Shown here piece by piece: positions 27,474 to 36,784 of a DNA stretch of 64,000 bases. Under the pieces are notes generated by a model that had not been told where the DNA came from, ran no database searches, and saw only the letters and a list, made by a program, of their open reading frames with translations. The DNA comes from CBDHFQ01 sp965262565 (lineage in GTDB: Bacteria; Bacteroidota; Bacteroidia; J057), in the NCBI GenBank assembly GCA_965262565.1, contig CBDHFQ010000026.1, positions 248,001-312,000 on the forward strand. Direction: 5' to 3'. Within the stretch, counting starts at the first letter, position 1. Every line of letters starts with the position of its first letter. Both the position numbers and the translations under genes were made by a program.

Positions 27474-28526
27474 TCAATTTTGTTTTTTCAAAGTGAAGGT
27501 AAATGTCGTTCCAACGCCAACTTTACTTTTTACTGATATGCTTTCTCCATGTACTGTCAACAAATGTTTACAGATGGCAAGCCCCAGTCCCGTACCTCCT
27601 TTATCTCTGGACCTGCTTTTATCTACCCGGTAAAACCTTCTGAAGATTTTTTCCAAATGTTCTTCTTCTATTCCTGGTCCGTCGTCTATCACACTTACAA
27701 ATACTTTCTGATTATTAGAACTCAGTTCTACATAAACATTCCCGCCAGGTTTCCCATATTTAACCGCGTTATCCAATAAATTGGTCAGTACTTGTTGTAT
27801 GCGCTCTCTATCTGCTAAGACGACCGTATCTTCCTCTTCATTAGTAATGATACTATTTGAGAAAGAACGAAGCTTCTTTTTTTTATTGAATTTATACTGG
27901 AGGGAATCCATCACTTCTTCTACCAGATCCAATATATTAAATGCACTAAAGCGCACCTCCATTTCGCCAGACTCCGCCTGGGTAATGACTAATAGATCTT
28001 CTACCAGATTAGAAAGTCTGTCAGAGTTTTTCATAGCCTTTTTTAAAAACTTGAGGCGCACTTTTTCATCATCCATAGCCCCATCGATTAAGGTATGGAT
28101 GAATCCCTGAATAGCGAAAATAGGGGTTTTCAATTCATGTGATACTTCTCCTAAAAATTCTCTCCTGTATGCTTCCAGACTCTTAAGCTTCTCTATTTCC
28201 TTTTGCTTATGGAGTTGAAGATGTTCCAAGTTTCTATAAACAAACCACTCCAGGGTAGATATTAATATCAAGAAGCAACCAAAAGAGAAGAAAAATCCTT
28301 CGAGGAGCATTTTAGTTAAAAACTCTTCTGCCAACGAAATTCTGATCAGAAGATAGAGCCCTCCAAGGATTAAAGATATGGAGATAGAGATAATTAAACT
28401 TGAAGGTATTCTCGGGACAAGGCTGTCCTTGTTTGTAGCAGGATCAGTAGTAGCCGAAAACCAGACTTCTGCATTTTTTCTGGCTTTTTTGCTATTGAGA
28501 AGTGGAAATCGAAAGCTATCTTTCAT
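27474..28526 (-). CDS. Sensor histidine kinase, PhoR-like
   Basis: The 350-residue protein has two membrane helices (about residues 43-64 and 75-95), a dimerisation domain with the phosphorylated His in SHELKTP, and an ATPase domain with N-box (LLDNAVKYG), G1 (DDGPGI), F-box and G2 (GTGLGLAI). It autophosphorylates and passes phosphate to a response regulator. The start overlaps the end of the PhoB-like gene by 11 bases, so the pair form one operon. Only a short loop lies between the helices, so it has no large extracytoplasmic sensor domain. Confidence 0.88.
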   Translation of the reverse strand: MKDSFRFPLLNSKKARKNAEVWFSATTDPATNKDSLVPRIPSSLIISISISLILGGLYLLIRISLAEEFLTKMLLEGFFFSFGCFLILISTLEWFVYRNLEHLQLHKQKEIEKLKSLEAYRREFLGEVSHELKTPIFAIQGFIHTLIDGAMDDEKVRLKFLKKAMKNSDRLSNLVEDLLVITQAESGEMEVRFSAFNILDLVEEVMDSLQYKFNKKKKLRSFSNSIITNEEEDTVVLADRERIQQVLTNLLDNAVKYGKPGGNVYVELSSNNQKVFVSVIDDGPGIEEEHLEKIFRRFYRVDKSRSRDKGGTGLGLAICKHLLTVHGESISVKSKVGVGTTFTFTLKKQN

Positions 28527-29193
28527 TCAGAAATTTATAACCAACACCTTTTATCGTTTGAATATAATTTTCTCCAATTTTTTCTCTCAACTTTCGTACA
28601 TGTACATCAATCGTTCTATCCACTACAAATACATCGCCCCACACTTTTTCCAACAATTTTTCCCTTCTAAACACTTTACCAGGACGTGAAGCCATGAAGT
28701 ACAATAACTCAAATTCCTTCCTAGGTAAAGATAAGGTATCTTCCCCTTTTTTAACTAAATATTCATCTTTTATGATTTCTAAATCATGAATTTTCAAGAT
28801 GGACTCTTTTTCACCTCCTTGTTCTCTTCTGAGAATAGCTTTTATTCTGCTCAGTAATACTCTGGGTTTTATCGGTTTAGAAATATAATCGTCAGCTCCA
28901 GCTTCAAAGCCTGCTAACTCAGAGTATTCCTCAGAACGCGCAGTAAGGAAAACGACATAAATCCGATCCGTTTCGGACAACCCTCTGATTCTTCGACAGG
29001 TTTCTATCCCATCAAGTTTAGGCATCATTATATCTAACAATACCATATTAGGTCTTTCCTTTGCGGCTAAAGTAATAGCTTCTTCACCATTAGATGCTTT
29101 TAGTACTTCGTAACCCTCTCTTTCCAGATTATATTCTAGTAAATCCAGAATATCGGACTCATCGTCAACAATAAGAATTTTTATATCAGACAT
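28516..29193 (-). CDS. DNA-binding response regulator, PhoB/OmpR-like
   Basis: The ATG at 29193 gives 225 residues; an upstream ATG at 29211 would add six. The receiver domain has the acidic pocket (VDDESD) and the phosphorylated Asp in LLDIMMP, with the Lys in SKPIKP. The C-terminal winged-helix has LPRKEFELL, then VDRTIDVHVRKLREKIG and VRGVGYKF-like IKGVGYKF, which are typical of OmpR/PhoB DNA-binding domains. It is translated just before its kinase. Its target genes are not known. Confidence 0.88.
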   Translation of the reverse strand: MSDIKILIVDDESDILDLLEYNLEREGYEVLKASNGEEAITLAAKERPNMVLLDIMMPKLDGIETCRRIRGLSETDRIYVVFLTARSEEYSELAGFEAGADDYISKPIKPRVLLSRIKAILRREQGGEKESILKIHDLEIIKDEYLVKKGEDTLSLPRKEFELLYFMASRPGKVFRREKLLEKVWGDVFVVDRTIDVHVRKLREKIGENYIQTIKGVGYKFLNER

Positions 29194-29274
29194 CGATTTA
29201 AAATAATACAAATCGAATTAGCTTGAATTGCAATAAAATAAAAATATTTATTCTTGCAATGCTAAACATTGAAC

Positions 29275-30723
29275 TTATTCACTCTCAAAAATTTCTGCTA
29301 ATTTCCTTTGCAAAGCGTATCCTCTTAAATTTTTAGCTATAATCTTACCATCCTTATCCAATAAGAATGTGGCTGGAATAGCATTAATTTGATATTCTCT
29401 AGCTGCTTCACTCTGAAAATATTTTAAATCACTCACGTGATACCAATCCATTTGATCTTGTTCTATCGCTCCTAGCCAGGCATCCCTACTTCTATCCAAA
29501 CTTACACTAAATACAGTAAACCCTTGATCCTTATACTTATTATAGGCAGCTACCACATTAGGAGTTTCTATTCTACACGGTTTGCACCACGCAGCCCAAA
29601 AATCCAACAGTACGACTTGACCTCGTATCGAATACAAGGACAATTCTTCTCCTTCTGGGGTAGGAAGCTTGATATCGGGAGGAGTCGCACCAACTCCAAA
29701 TAGTTTATCAGCTTCTTTTTGCGCTTCGGCTGACGCCATTATGGCTGATGACCTGTTTTGAATCGTGGTCCTCATATCCTGGGAGATGTCGTATCTAGCC
29801 AGGTATTCTTCGCTGTATTTTACAAAAGCCGTCGAGTTAAGCCGCTCTAAGGTGGAAATAATGATGGCCAACATATTTTTGTAGGTTAACTCAGACTCAG
29901 GAATCCTTTGTAAATATTGATCCAAGTATTCTACCGCCTCTTCCTCTTCCATATTACCTCTAAACAATGCTCCTAGAAAACCTTCTGTTTGTTCCATCAA
30001 CAACATCATTCTTCCATAGGCAGGATCCGTCAAATCCACATTTTTCAAAAATGTTCCTAAATAATGTCGTACGGGTTCTCCGTATCCCTCAGGATCATTC
30101 TCAGGATCAAAAGGTCTAAAAACTAATAGATCAGCCATTTTTCCGAGAAAAGGAGACAAACTCCTGAAAGAATCTGCTAATAATTCCTGCCTTTGTACCA
30201 ATTTTTCTATTTCTCCCCTTATGTCTTGTGAAGTTATTACCCCTCCCGAAGCACTTAGTACTTGCTGCATTCGTTGCTGGACACCGTAAAAAGAAGGCTG
30301 AATTTGCAGGTTATCCTTATTAATCTCTGAGCCATCAATCTTGTGAGCATTCCTTAGATTCTTGCAATTCCCCGTGATTTTTATACCCTTTTCTCCTCCG
30401 AGAATAACTGGAATGATATTATTTGGGCCTATACCTAAGAAGTAAGTCCCTGTTCCAGGAAGGTTCCCACTTAATTTAAAGGTAGATGTATCTCCTTCTC
30501 TATCTAGCGCAATCCCATATATTTTACTCAGATCTAACCCATCAATCTGATATAAAAACATGCTATCTATTTCATTACAAAGCGATAGCTTACCAGACAT
30601 CTCAAAGGGACTTGACCAAGAGGAAGTTTCTTTCCCCACAGAAGCAGATCCATCTGTAGTAGAACAAGAAATGCTTAAAAGAAAAAGAACAGGTAGTAAT
30701 ATGAGGAAATTAATTATTTTCAT
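29275..30723 (-). CDS. TlpA-like thioredoxin-domain lipoprotein with DUF4369-like N-terminus
   Basis: The ATG at 30723 gives 482 residues with a signal sequence ending in lipobox LLSISC (about residue 18); a longer frame from 30774 would put 17 residues before it. Residues about 35-130 form a beta-rich DUF4369-like domain. The middle is helical. The C-terminal part (about 350-482) is a thioredoxin fold with W-C-K-P-C (about residue 379) and a cis-Pro in INAIPATFLLDKDG. Members work in thiol-disulfide exchange in the envelope. It follows the two-component pair on the same strand after about 60 bp. Confidence 0.85.
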   Translation of the reverse strand: MKIINFLILLPVLFLLSISCSTTDGSASVGKETSSWSSPFEMSGKLSLCNEIDSMFLYQIDGLDLSKIYGIALDREGDTSTFKLSGNLPGTGTYFLGIGPNNIIPVILGGEKGIKITGNCKNLRNAHKIDGSEINKDNLQIQPSFYGVQQRMQQVLSASGGVITSQDIRGEIEKLVQRQELLADSFRSLSPFLGKMADLLVFRPFDPENDPEGYGEPVRHYLGTFLKNVDLTDPAYGRMMLLMEQTEGFLGALFRGNMEEEEAVEYLDQYLQRIPESELTYKNMLAIIISTLERLNSTAFVKYSEEYLARYDISQDMRTTIQNRSSAIMASAEAQKEADKLFGVGATPPDIKLPTPEGEELSLYSIRGQVVLLDFWAAWCKPCRIETPNVVAAYNKYKDQGFTVFSVSLDRSRDAWLGAIEQDQMDWYHVSDLKYFQSEAAREYQINAIPATFLLDKDGKIIAKNLRGYALQRKLAEIFESE

Positions 30724-31035
30724 TTTGTTCGTTGGCATTTGTATCAATTCTAAGGATGCTGATCTGCATTGCAACTGTCTTCTGGGGTAAATATACAGTT
30801 TTTTTATTTTAGCTTAATATATCCTTTTAATCGTGTTTGGCTATTCCCTGCATATAATGCTCTATGTTAACAAACTTCCCCTATTTTACCCTAAATAATA
30901 CTTGTCGATAGGCTGGAAAGGATGATCATGCAAAAATTAACTCTTTAAGCATTTGAGAACCAAGAATTATTCAGCAAATTGAATCAAATTCTCATTATTC
31001 ATTTGATCATTCATGATGGCTATAAATACAATAGA
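30724..31035. other. Divergent intergenic region, 312 bp
   Basis: This region separates the start of the TlpA-like gene (minus) and the EF-hand coiled-coil gene (plus). It is AT-rich and must hold promoters for both directions. I see no hairpin terminator, no RNA-like structure and no clear TAnnTTTG motif. Confidence 0.4.
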
Positions 31036-33252
31036 ATGAAACAAATACTTACCCTTTTATTCATTGGTCTTTGTGCCATCAGTTCTACTGCACAAATTGC
31101 ACATACTCAATATCCATCCGAAAGTACTCTATTGTCATGGTTTTATGAACATTCCTTTCTTATCGTCGATGAATCGGAGGATGGATTACTATCTCTTCAT
31201 GAACTTCAATCTTTTTATGCTGAATTTCAATATTTTCTTACTGATAATAGATTTTTCTATACTGATCTTGATAAGGACGGAAAGTTAAGCTGGGAAGAAA
31301 TCTATCCACACTTTCAGGATGCATGGAATTTTCGCTTAGAAGCTGAAAACCTTGAAATAAGCAAACTTGCCCAAAGTTATCCATACTTTTCCAGCTTACA
31401 AGCTCAGTATTTAAAGCGTCACCCAACATTGGCTCAAACGCTTTTGAGCAATTATTCTTGGATGATTCAGCATATTACTGTCGCCAGAAAACTGATAAAA
31501 AACGAAAACTGGTTGAGACAGCATCCTCTGGCAGCGTTAAGTATCCATACAAACCTGCGATGGCTTATAGATCATCCGGATCTTGCAACCCTATTCTATC
31601 GCCATAAGATCTTTAATTCTTTTCCTTCCAATTTTACTCAATGGAGATGGGACCACCTTTCCTATGTAAATAAAAACCCCTCTCATCGTGTAGTTTCAGT
31701 AAGTAATGAACTTATCCGGCCCATCGCTCCAAATACTACTCCCAGAAGTATTAAAACATCCAACTTATATCCGCTTTCGACTCCTTCTAACTGGAGACAA
31801 AGATTGGATTCCATTGATATTGTCAACCAAAGCCTTATGAGTAAATATATTCAGGATAAAGAACTTATTAACAGGCTTACAGTCGAAAACAATACTTTAA
31901 AGGATAAATTTGATCGACTTAACCGGACAAATAACAGCTTTCAAACTCAAATAATCCAAGAGCGAGATTCCCTTATCCTTTTATCCAGAAGGCAATTAAT
32001 GGAACTAAATAGCCTCAAAACCTCTTTTACTCAATCGGATCAACAACGAAAACATCTCCAGCTTCAAATAAGTACAAAGGTGGATTCGCTAAATTTCTAC
32101 TATACGGAACTAGCTAAAGAAAAAGAAGAACAAGACCTAAGAATAGAAAATCTACTTAGAGAAAACACAGCATTGAAATCGAGGCCTATGCCTTCTACTT
32201 CTTCCAGCAGCCCTACCATTTCTAGCTTAAAAAGAAGAGTTAGTCAGCAAACTGCGGAAATTCACAGATTAAGAGATGAAGCATACAAACAACGAGAATT
32301 ATATAATCGTAGCCTCACCCGCTATAAAGATTCACTGAATTTACTGAAAAAGAAAGGGACATTTAATCTTCCGACTCCTGCAGAAATTGCCGTAATGAGG
32401 GAAGGCATGCATGCACTTAAGATTAGGCTAGCCTCATTGGAACAACAATCCAAAACAAATACAGAAAGATATCAGGATAGTATTTCCTATTTACATCACC
32501 AATGGAATATACAAGTACAGCAATATACTTCTCATATTGACCAGCTTGAAAATGAATTAACTCTGCTTCAGGCTCAAAGCACCTCTCAGCTAGCATCTTC
32601 GGCTCATGCTTATGGAACCACGGAGGATTGGGATAAACTTCAGCGGCAATTAGAGACCCTCGCCTTGGAAAATGGAAGTATGAAAGAACAGCTCGAAGCC
32701 AATGCTAATTTTGTCACCTCGACCCTTATAGAGAAGCAAAGATTAGAAGAACGCATCAACAATCTCCAATCTAAAAATCAGGAACTAAAGGCATCCAATC
32801 GCGACTTATTAAAAGGAATCGTTCCTGGCACCGTTAATATTGAAGATAGTGTCAATAACTATTTAAAGAAAATATCCAAATTGGAACAACTATTGAATAA
32901 TCAAGGGAATGCATACAACATAGAGAAGGAACTTGCTGCAAGGAGGGCAACCTCTTTGGAAGAAACGATTAAGGAACAGAAGCTACAAATAGAGAATCTG
33001 GAAAAGGAGAGAAAAATTAGTAGAGAAAGGATTATCGCTGTAGCTAATAAAGAAAGGACGTTAGAAAAAGAAGGGGCCAAGGTGCAACAGCAAGCCCAAC
33101 TATTAAAACAGATAGAGGCGATATTAGCAGAAAGGGAAAAAAAAGTGATAGAAGAGGAAAAGAAATTATCTGATTTACAGCAATTAGAGAATTCCCTTAA
33201 ATTAAGGGAACAAAAAATTAAACAACAGGAACAACAACAGAAATCAAATTAA
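31036..33252 (+). CDS. Secreted protein with paired EF-hands and long coiled coil
   Basis: The ATG at 31036 gives 738 residues with a signal peptide (MKQILTLLFIGLC...). Residues about 45-57 (DESEDGLLSLHEL) and about 76-88 (DLDKDGKLSWEEI) have the D-x-D/S-x-D-G loop with final E expected of a calcium-binding EF-hand pair. Residues about 270-738 are heptad-rich and predicted to be a very long coiled coil with QEL, EERIN and EKEL repeats. The next gene starts inside or next to the stop codon and encodes a beta-barrel-like protein, so the two may act together in the envelope. The family is not recognised. Confidence 0.72.
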   Translation: MKQILTLLFIGLCAISSTAQIAHTQYPSESTLLSWFYEHSFLIVDESEDGLLSLHELQSFYAEFQYFLTDNRFFYTDLDKDGKLSWEEIYPHFQDAWNFRLEAENLEISKLAQSYPYFSSLQAQYLKRHPTLAQTLLSNYSWMIQHITVARKLIKNENWLRQHPLAALSIHTNLRWLIDHPDLATLFYRHKIFNSFPSNFTQWRWDHLSYVNKNPSHRVVSVSNELIRPIAPNTTPRSIKTSNLYPLSTPSNWRQRLDSIDIVNQSLMSKYIQDKELINRLTVENNTLKDKFDRLNRTNNSFQTQIIQERDSLILLSRRQLMELNSLKTSFTQSDQQRKHLQLQISTKVDSLNFYYTELAKEKEEQDLRIENLLRENTALKSRPMPSTSSSSPTISSLKRRVSQQTAEIHRLRDEAYKQRELYNRSLTRYKDSLNLLKKKGTFNLPTPAEIAVMREGMHALKIRLASLEQQSKTNTERYQDSISYLHHQWNIQVQQYTSHIDQLENELTLLQAQSTSQLASSAHAYGTTEDWDKLQRQLETLALENGSMKEQLEANANFVTSTLIEKQRLEERINNLQSKNQELKASNRDLLKGIVPGTVNIEDSVNNYLKKISKLEQLLNNQGNAYNIEKELAARRATSLEETIKEQKLQIENLEKERKISRERIIAVANKERTLEKEGAKVQQQAQLLKQIEAILAEREKKVIEEEKKLSDLQQLENSLKLREQKIKQQEQQQKSN

Positions 33253-33269
33253 TGATATTGCGGATACAG

Positions 33270-33719
33270 ATGAAAAAGTCATTCTTTATCTTCCTTGTTT
33301 TCACTTCTTTTTTTATTCAAATGAAGGCCCAATTCTATGATACTGGTATTGGGGCGAGATTCGGTACAGCTTATGGTCTCAGTGTCAAGCACTTCTTTTC
33401 TGAGAAAGTTGCTATAGAAGGATTGGCGGTAAGGAGGCAAAAAGGGTATAGAGGAATACTCCTTCTGGAGGGACATTTCGAAATTGTGGATCAGACTTCT
33501 TTTTTTATTGGTTTGGGTGGACATGCGGGCTATAGAGAAATTGGATTAGAAGGAAATACCATCTTTATAGCCGGAATAGATGGTATATTAGGGCTTGAGT
33601 ATACCTTTGACAGAGCTCCTTTTTCCTTAAGTGTAGACGTAAAGCCTCATTACGAACTGGTCAATCTCACTGATTTATTTGTTCAGAATGCTGCATTCAC
33701 TTTACGATATGTCTTCTAA
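33270..33719 (+). CDS. Small outer membrane beta-barrel-like protein
   Basis: The ATG at 33270 gives a signal peptide (MKKSFFIFLVFTSFF..., cleaved near KAQF) and about 149 residues. The mature part has alternating beta strands (GIGARFGTAYGLSVKHFF, GHFEIVDQTSFFIGLGGH) and ends with TLRYVF, an aromatic C-terminus expected of an outer-membrane barrel. An ATG at 33252 overlaps the upstream stop codon and is another possible start. It is in one operon with the EF-hand coiled-coil protein. Confidence 0.68.
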   Translation: MKKSFFIFLVFTSFFIQMKAQFYDTGIGARFGTAYGLSVKHFFSEKVAIEGLAVRRQKGYRGILLLEGHFEIVDQTSFFIGLGGHAGYREIGLEGNTIFIAGIDGILGLEYTFDRAPFSLSVDVKPHYELVNLTDLFVQNAAFTLRYVF

Positions 33720-34314
33720 TTTAAGCCAAGAGTCCGATCTACCAACTATTATTCTTCATACAAAGAATTGGATTCGTGATTTCGTCATCCAGCTCTCCTT
33801 ATGTCCTTTTGCTCACATCCCATTTAGAGAAGATAGAATTCGCTATGTAGTTAATTTTCAGAGCACTCCAGCGGATTTGGTGGAAGGATTTTTTCAGGAA
33901 GGGAAGTTTCTTTTGGATCACCCCCCCCAAGAAGTAGAAACGAGTTTACTTATTTTCCCCAACGCGCTTTCTGACTTTCATTCTTACTTAGATTTTGCAT
34001 ATGCCCTGGAAGCTCAACTTCCCTTATTAGGCTGGGAGGGAATTATTCAGTTAGCTCAATTTCATCCCTTATATTGTTTTGATGGAGTAGAAGAAGTAGA
34101 TGTTTCCAATTTTACAAATCGATCACCATTTCCCATGATTCACCTCTTAAGGGAAGACAGTGTGAGTAAGGCCATAGACCAATACCCAGAGACATCCAAC
34201 ATTCCCCTAAGGAATATTGAATTGTTACATGAAATGGGGAAAGCAAAAGTGTTGAATTTGTTATCCAGGATTAAGCCTTCCAAGGAAACACCAAATGGAC
34301 TAGAAGAGATTTAA
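33709..34314 (+). CDS. DUF1415 domain protein
   Basis: The ATG at 33709 gives 201 residues and overlaps the end of the upstream beta-barrel gene by 11 bases. The signature TKNWIRDFVIQLSLCPFA (about residues 17-34) matches the DUF1415 family, where a W-x-x-x-x-x-x-x-x-x-L-C-P-F-A pattern is conserved. No signal peptide is present, so it is a cytoplasmic protein. Its function is unknown. A longer frame from 33679 is possible, but its N-terminus does not match. The 3' end overlaps the convergent GH3 gene by 15 bases. Confidence 0.82.
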   Translation: MSSNLSQESDLPTIILHTKNWIRDFVIQLSLCPFAHIPFREDRIRYVVNFQSTPADLVEGFFQEGKFLLDHPPQEVETSLLIFPNALSDFHSYLDFAYALEAQLPLLGWEGIIQLAQFHPLYCFDGVEEVDVSNFTNRSPFPMIHLLREDSVSKAIDQYPETSNIPLRNIELLHEMGKAKVLNLLSRIKPSKETPNGLEEI

Positions 34315-35574
34315 ACAATATTTTAAGCGGATAATTTTTCGTACCGATTCATATACACTTTGTCTAAATGCTTCTTCTTCTTTCATCAGGGCCAATGCAT
34401 CAGTAATTAATTGAGCTTGAGCTTTCGTATCGCCAGGCATTAAGATTACATCGCACCCTGCTTGCATAGCTTTTAAGTTTGCTTTGGGAATTTCTTTTAA
34501 CGCCCCCATATTCATTGCATCAGTTACGACCAATCCTTTAAACCCTAATGAATCTTTTAGAAGACGTTGCACTATTACCTCGGAGCAGCTAGCCGGGTAT
34601 CCATTTGTATCAAAAGAACCGGTATTCTTTACCGCTATATGGCCCACCAGGATGCTGATAACTCCTGAATCAATCAATGGAGGATAAGCAGACAATTCCG
34701 GGAAACTTCCATCTATATAAACTAATTTCGAATGGGTGTCTCCTTCTACCAGGCCGTGACCCGGAAAATGCTTAGCAGTAGCTACAATCCCTTGCTCCTG
34801 CGTAGTAAGAGCAAACGCCTTAGCTAAAGGAACAATCTCCTCTAACTTAGAACCGAAGCTACGATTCTTAATCGCTGCGTTATTTGTGCTAACATCTAGT
34901 ACCGGGGCGAAATTCTGATGTATCCCTATATTTATCAGCTCTTTACTAATATTAATCGCTACTTGTTTTACTTGTTGGATACTATCCAGATCCGAAGTAG
35001 CTGGAATCTTTGGCGTTCCTCTTACTTTTCGATTAATTAAGGAAGGTTCAGCATCTGCACTATACATGAGGGGTAATCCACCGGTATTTTCTACGATGGC
35101 ATCGCACTCTCTTACAATTTGTTGAAACTCTTCGATCTGTCCATTTAATAAGAGTACCCCTCCCAGTTCCTGATTTCTTACCATTTCCAATATCACTTCC
35201 TTGGGCCATCCATACTCTCCAGCAGCATTAACAATCATCTGGCCTACTCTCTGCTTATCAGTCAGGCTGAGAAAAGTCTGTTCTACTTTATGATCCAATA
35301 CTGAATCCTCATCAAAAAATTGTGAAAGCTCGTAAGTGATTTCTTCTTTCATAAGTACAGGTTCAATGAATTTGTTATCCATTGAATCCACATCTGAAAT
35401 GGGACCCAATGGTACCTCTACAGCATTTGTCTCTAGTGAATCTACAGTCGTTACAGCTGTACTATTTAGATTATCTTCTTTGTTTTGACCTAAAACAAAG
35501 CATCCACTACATATGAAACAAATATATATTAAGCTAAAATTAGCCATTATGGAATAATTACAATACTTTTTCAT
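34300..35574 (-). CDS. Glycoside hydrolase family 3, NagZ-like beta-N-acetylhexosaminidase
   Basis: The 424-residue protein has an N-terminal hydrophobic signal or lipoprotein-like stretch (with C at CSGCFVLG) and a GH3 domain. The acid/base loop K-H-F-P-G-H-G (about residue 270) with the later D-T-H, and the nucleophile Asp in V-T-D-A-M (about 350), are both present, so it is expected to be an active glycosidase. In peptidoglycan recycling such enzymes remove N-acetylglucosamine from muropeptides. It probably acts outside the cytoplasm. It contrasts with the GH3 part of the 10086-13145 gene, which lacks these residues. Confidence 0.86.
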   Translation of the reverse strand: MKKYCNYSIMANFSLIYICFICSGCFVLGQNKEDNLNSTAVTTVDSLETNAVEVPLGPISDVDSMDNKFIEPVLMKEEITYELSQFFDEDSVLDHKVEQTFLSLTDKQRVGQMIVNAAGEYGWPKEVILEMVRNQELGGVLLLNGQIEEFQQIVRECDAIVENTGGLPLMYSADAEPSLINRKVRGTPKIPATSDLDSIQQVKQVAINISKELINIGIHQNFAPVLDVSTNNAAIKNRSFGSKLEEIVPLAKAFALTTQEQGIVATAKHFPGHGLVEGDTHSKLVYIDGSFPELSAYPPLIDSGVISILVGHIAVKNTGSFDTNGYPASCSEVIVQRLLKDSLGFKGLVVTDAMNMGALKEIPKANLKAMQAGCDVILMPGDTKAQAQLITDALALMKEEEAFRQSVYESVRKIIRLKYCLNLF

Positions 35575-35643
35575 AGATAAGAACAGATAACAGATCTTTC
35601 TGATTTACTTTTTCGTAAATGTATATATTCATTAGCAATTGAC

Positions 35644-36780
35644 ATGAAGCTAATTATACCTTTTTCCCTCATCGACCACAAAAATGAGTCAGATTATTTC
35701 CAACACAGGCTCATTCGAAGATTTTTGTATCAGATGGGTGATGGGATTAGATTAGTTGCTATGGATCATGCCCGAACCATTGCAAAAGCACAAATGAAAG
35801 CTGGTAAAGAAATTTCCCATTCTATAAACGAAGGATTCAGCTCCATAGAACAACATCAGCGAAATATTCATCACGCACTTATCGATCAAAATCAGATCTT
35901 GAGGGTAGGCTTTGATTCTTTGGAGTTGTCCCTGGAAAAGGGATTTGAACGAACTGAGCATCAATTGGAGGGGGTTTCGACCCGCCTGGATCATGTACGA
36001 GATACGATATTAGTTACTCAGGATCGGTTAGAACAGGGGTTGACGAATTTGAAAGCCTCCCTCGATATGGGAATGATGAACATTGTCTCCCAATTTGAAC
36101 TTCAACGAAACGAAATAAAAAAAGGATTCGATTTACTGTCCCACATCCTCGAAAATCAACAAAAGATAGCAGCGCAGGAGCGCTTTCTGGACGGCAAGAA
36201 GGCCTACGAAACTTATTTGAAGCATCCAGAAGAATTAACCTTTTTATTAGATGCAGAAGAATATCTCCAAAAGAGTCTTACTCACTACAAAGGTAACCCC
36301 TTTTGCCATTTGTATCTGGGACACATTTACCAGGAACCGACCAGACTTTTTAATTTGGATAGGGCATTTGATCATTACAAATTATCCGCTATTTATGCCA
36401 AAGGTATTCCTAATCCGGACCTGGCAGCATTAGGTTATTTTATGGCTAGTTGGATCGCTTTTATCAATCATCAAGTTTCAACCGCCATAGAACTGGGAGA
36501 ATATGCACTGGCTTTTGATGCAGAGAATATCCCGGAAATTTATTTTAATCTGGCTAAGTTTCATGCATTTTCTTCACAAGCTGAAAGAGCTATTCACTAC
36601 CTGGATATAGCGATCCATCGTTTTGATCCTCTTTATTCCCTGAAGGCCGACCAAGATTCTGATTTTAATACGGTCAGAAACGAACTGACTTCTTATTTTA
36701 AGAGAATTAGAGATAATGCAGCAGTACATTGGAGAAAGCGTCTACACCGATTAGGAGTTGACCATTTACTGGAAAGCTAA
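35644..36780 (+). CDS. Cytoplasmic coiled-coil/TPR protein paired with the MORN gene
   Basis: The 378-residue protein has an N-terminal part (residues about 35-185) with repeated segments of the form I-x-x-G-F-D-S-L / G-F-E-R-T-E / L-D-H-V-R-D, which look like degenerate heptad or 11-residue repeats. The C-terminal part (about 190-378) has TPR-like helices (YLQKSLTHY, HLYLGHIY, EIYFNLAKFHA). No signal or membrane segment is present. It precedes the MORN gene by four bases and is very likely part of the same complex. The function is unknown. Confidence 0.68.
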   Translation: MKLIIPFSLIDHKNESDYFQHRLIRRFLYQMGDGIRLVAMDHARTIAKAQMKAGKEISHSINEGFSSIEQHQRNIHHALIDQNQILRVGFDSLELSLEKGFERTEHQLEGVSTRLDHVRDTILVTQDRLEQGLTNLKASLDMGMMNIVSQFELQRNEIKKGFDLLSHILENQQKIAAQERFLDGKKAYETYLKHPEELTFLLDAEEYLQKSLTHYKGNPFCHLYLGHIYQEPTRLFNLDRAFDHYKLSAIYAKGIPNPDLAALGYFMASWIAFINHQVSTAIELGEYALAFDAENIPEIYFNLAKFHAFSSQAERAIHYLDIAIHRFDPLYSLKADQDSDFNTVRNELTSYFKRIRDNAAVHWRKRLHRLGVDHLLES

Positions 36781-36784
36781 CTGG

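Noticed and set aside
29227..29260. AT-rich inverted repeat between the TlpA-like gene and the response regulator gene
   Set aside because: ATTGCAA and TTGCAAT pair, but the interior is nearly all A and T and no T-tract follows; it could arise by composition.
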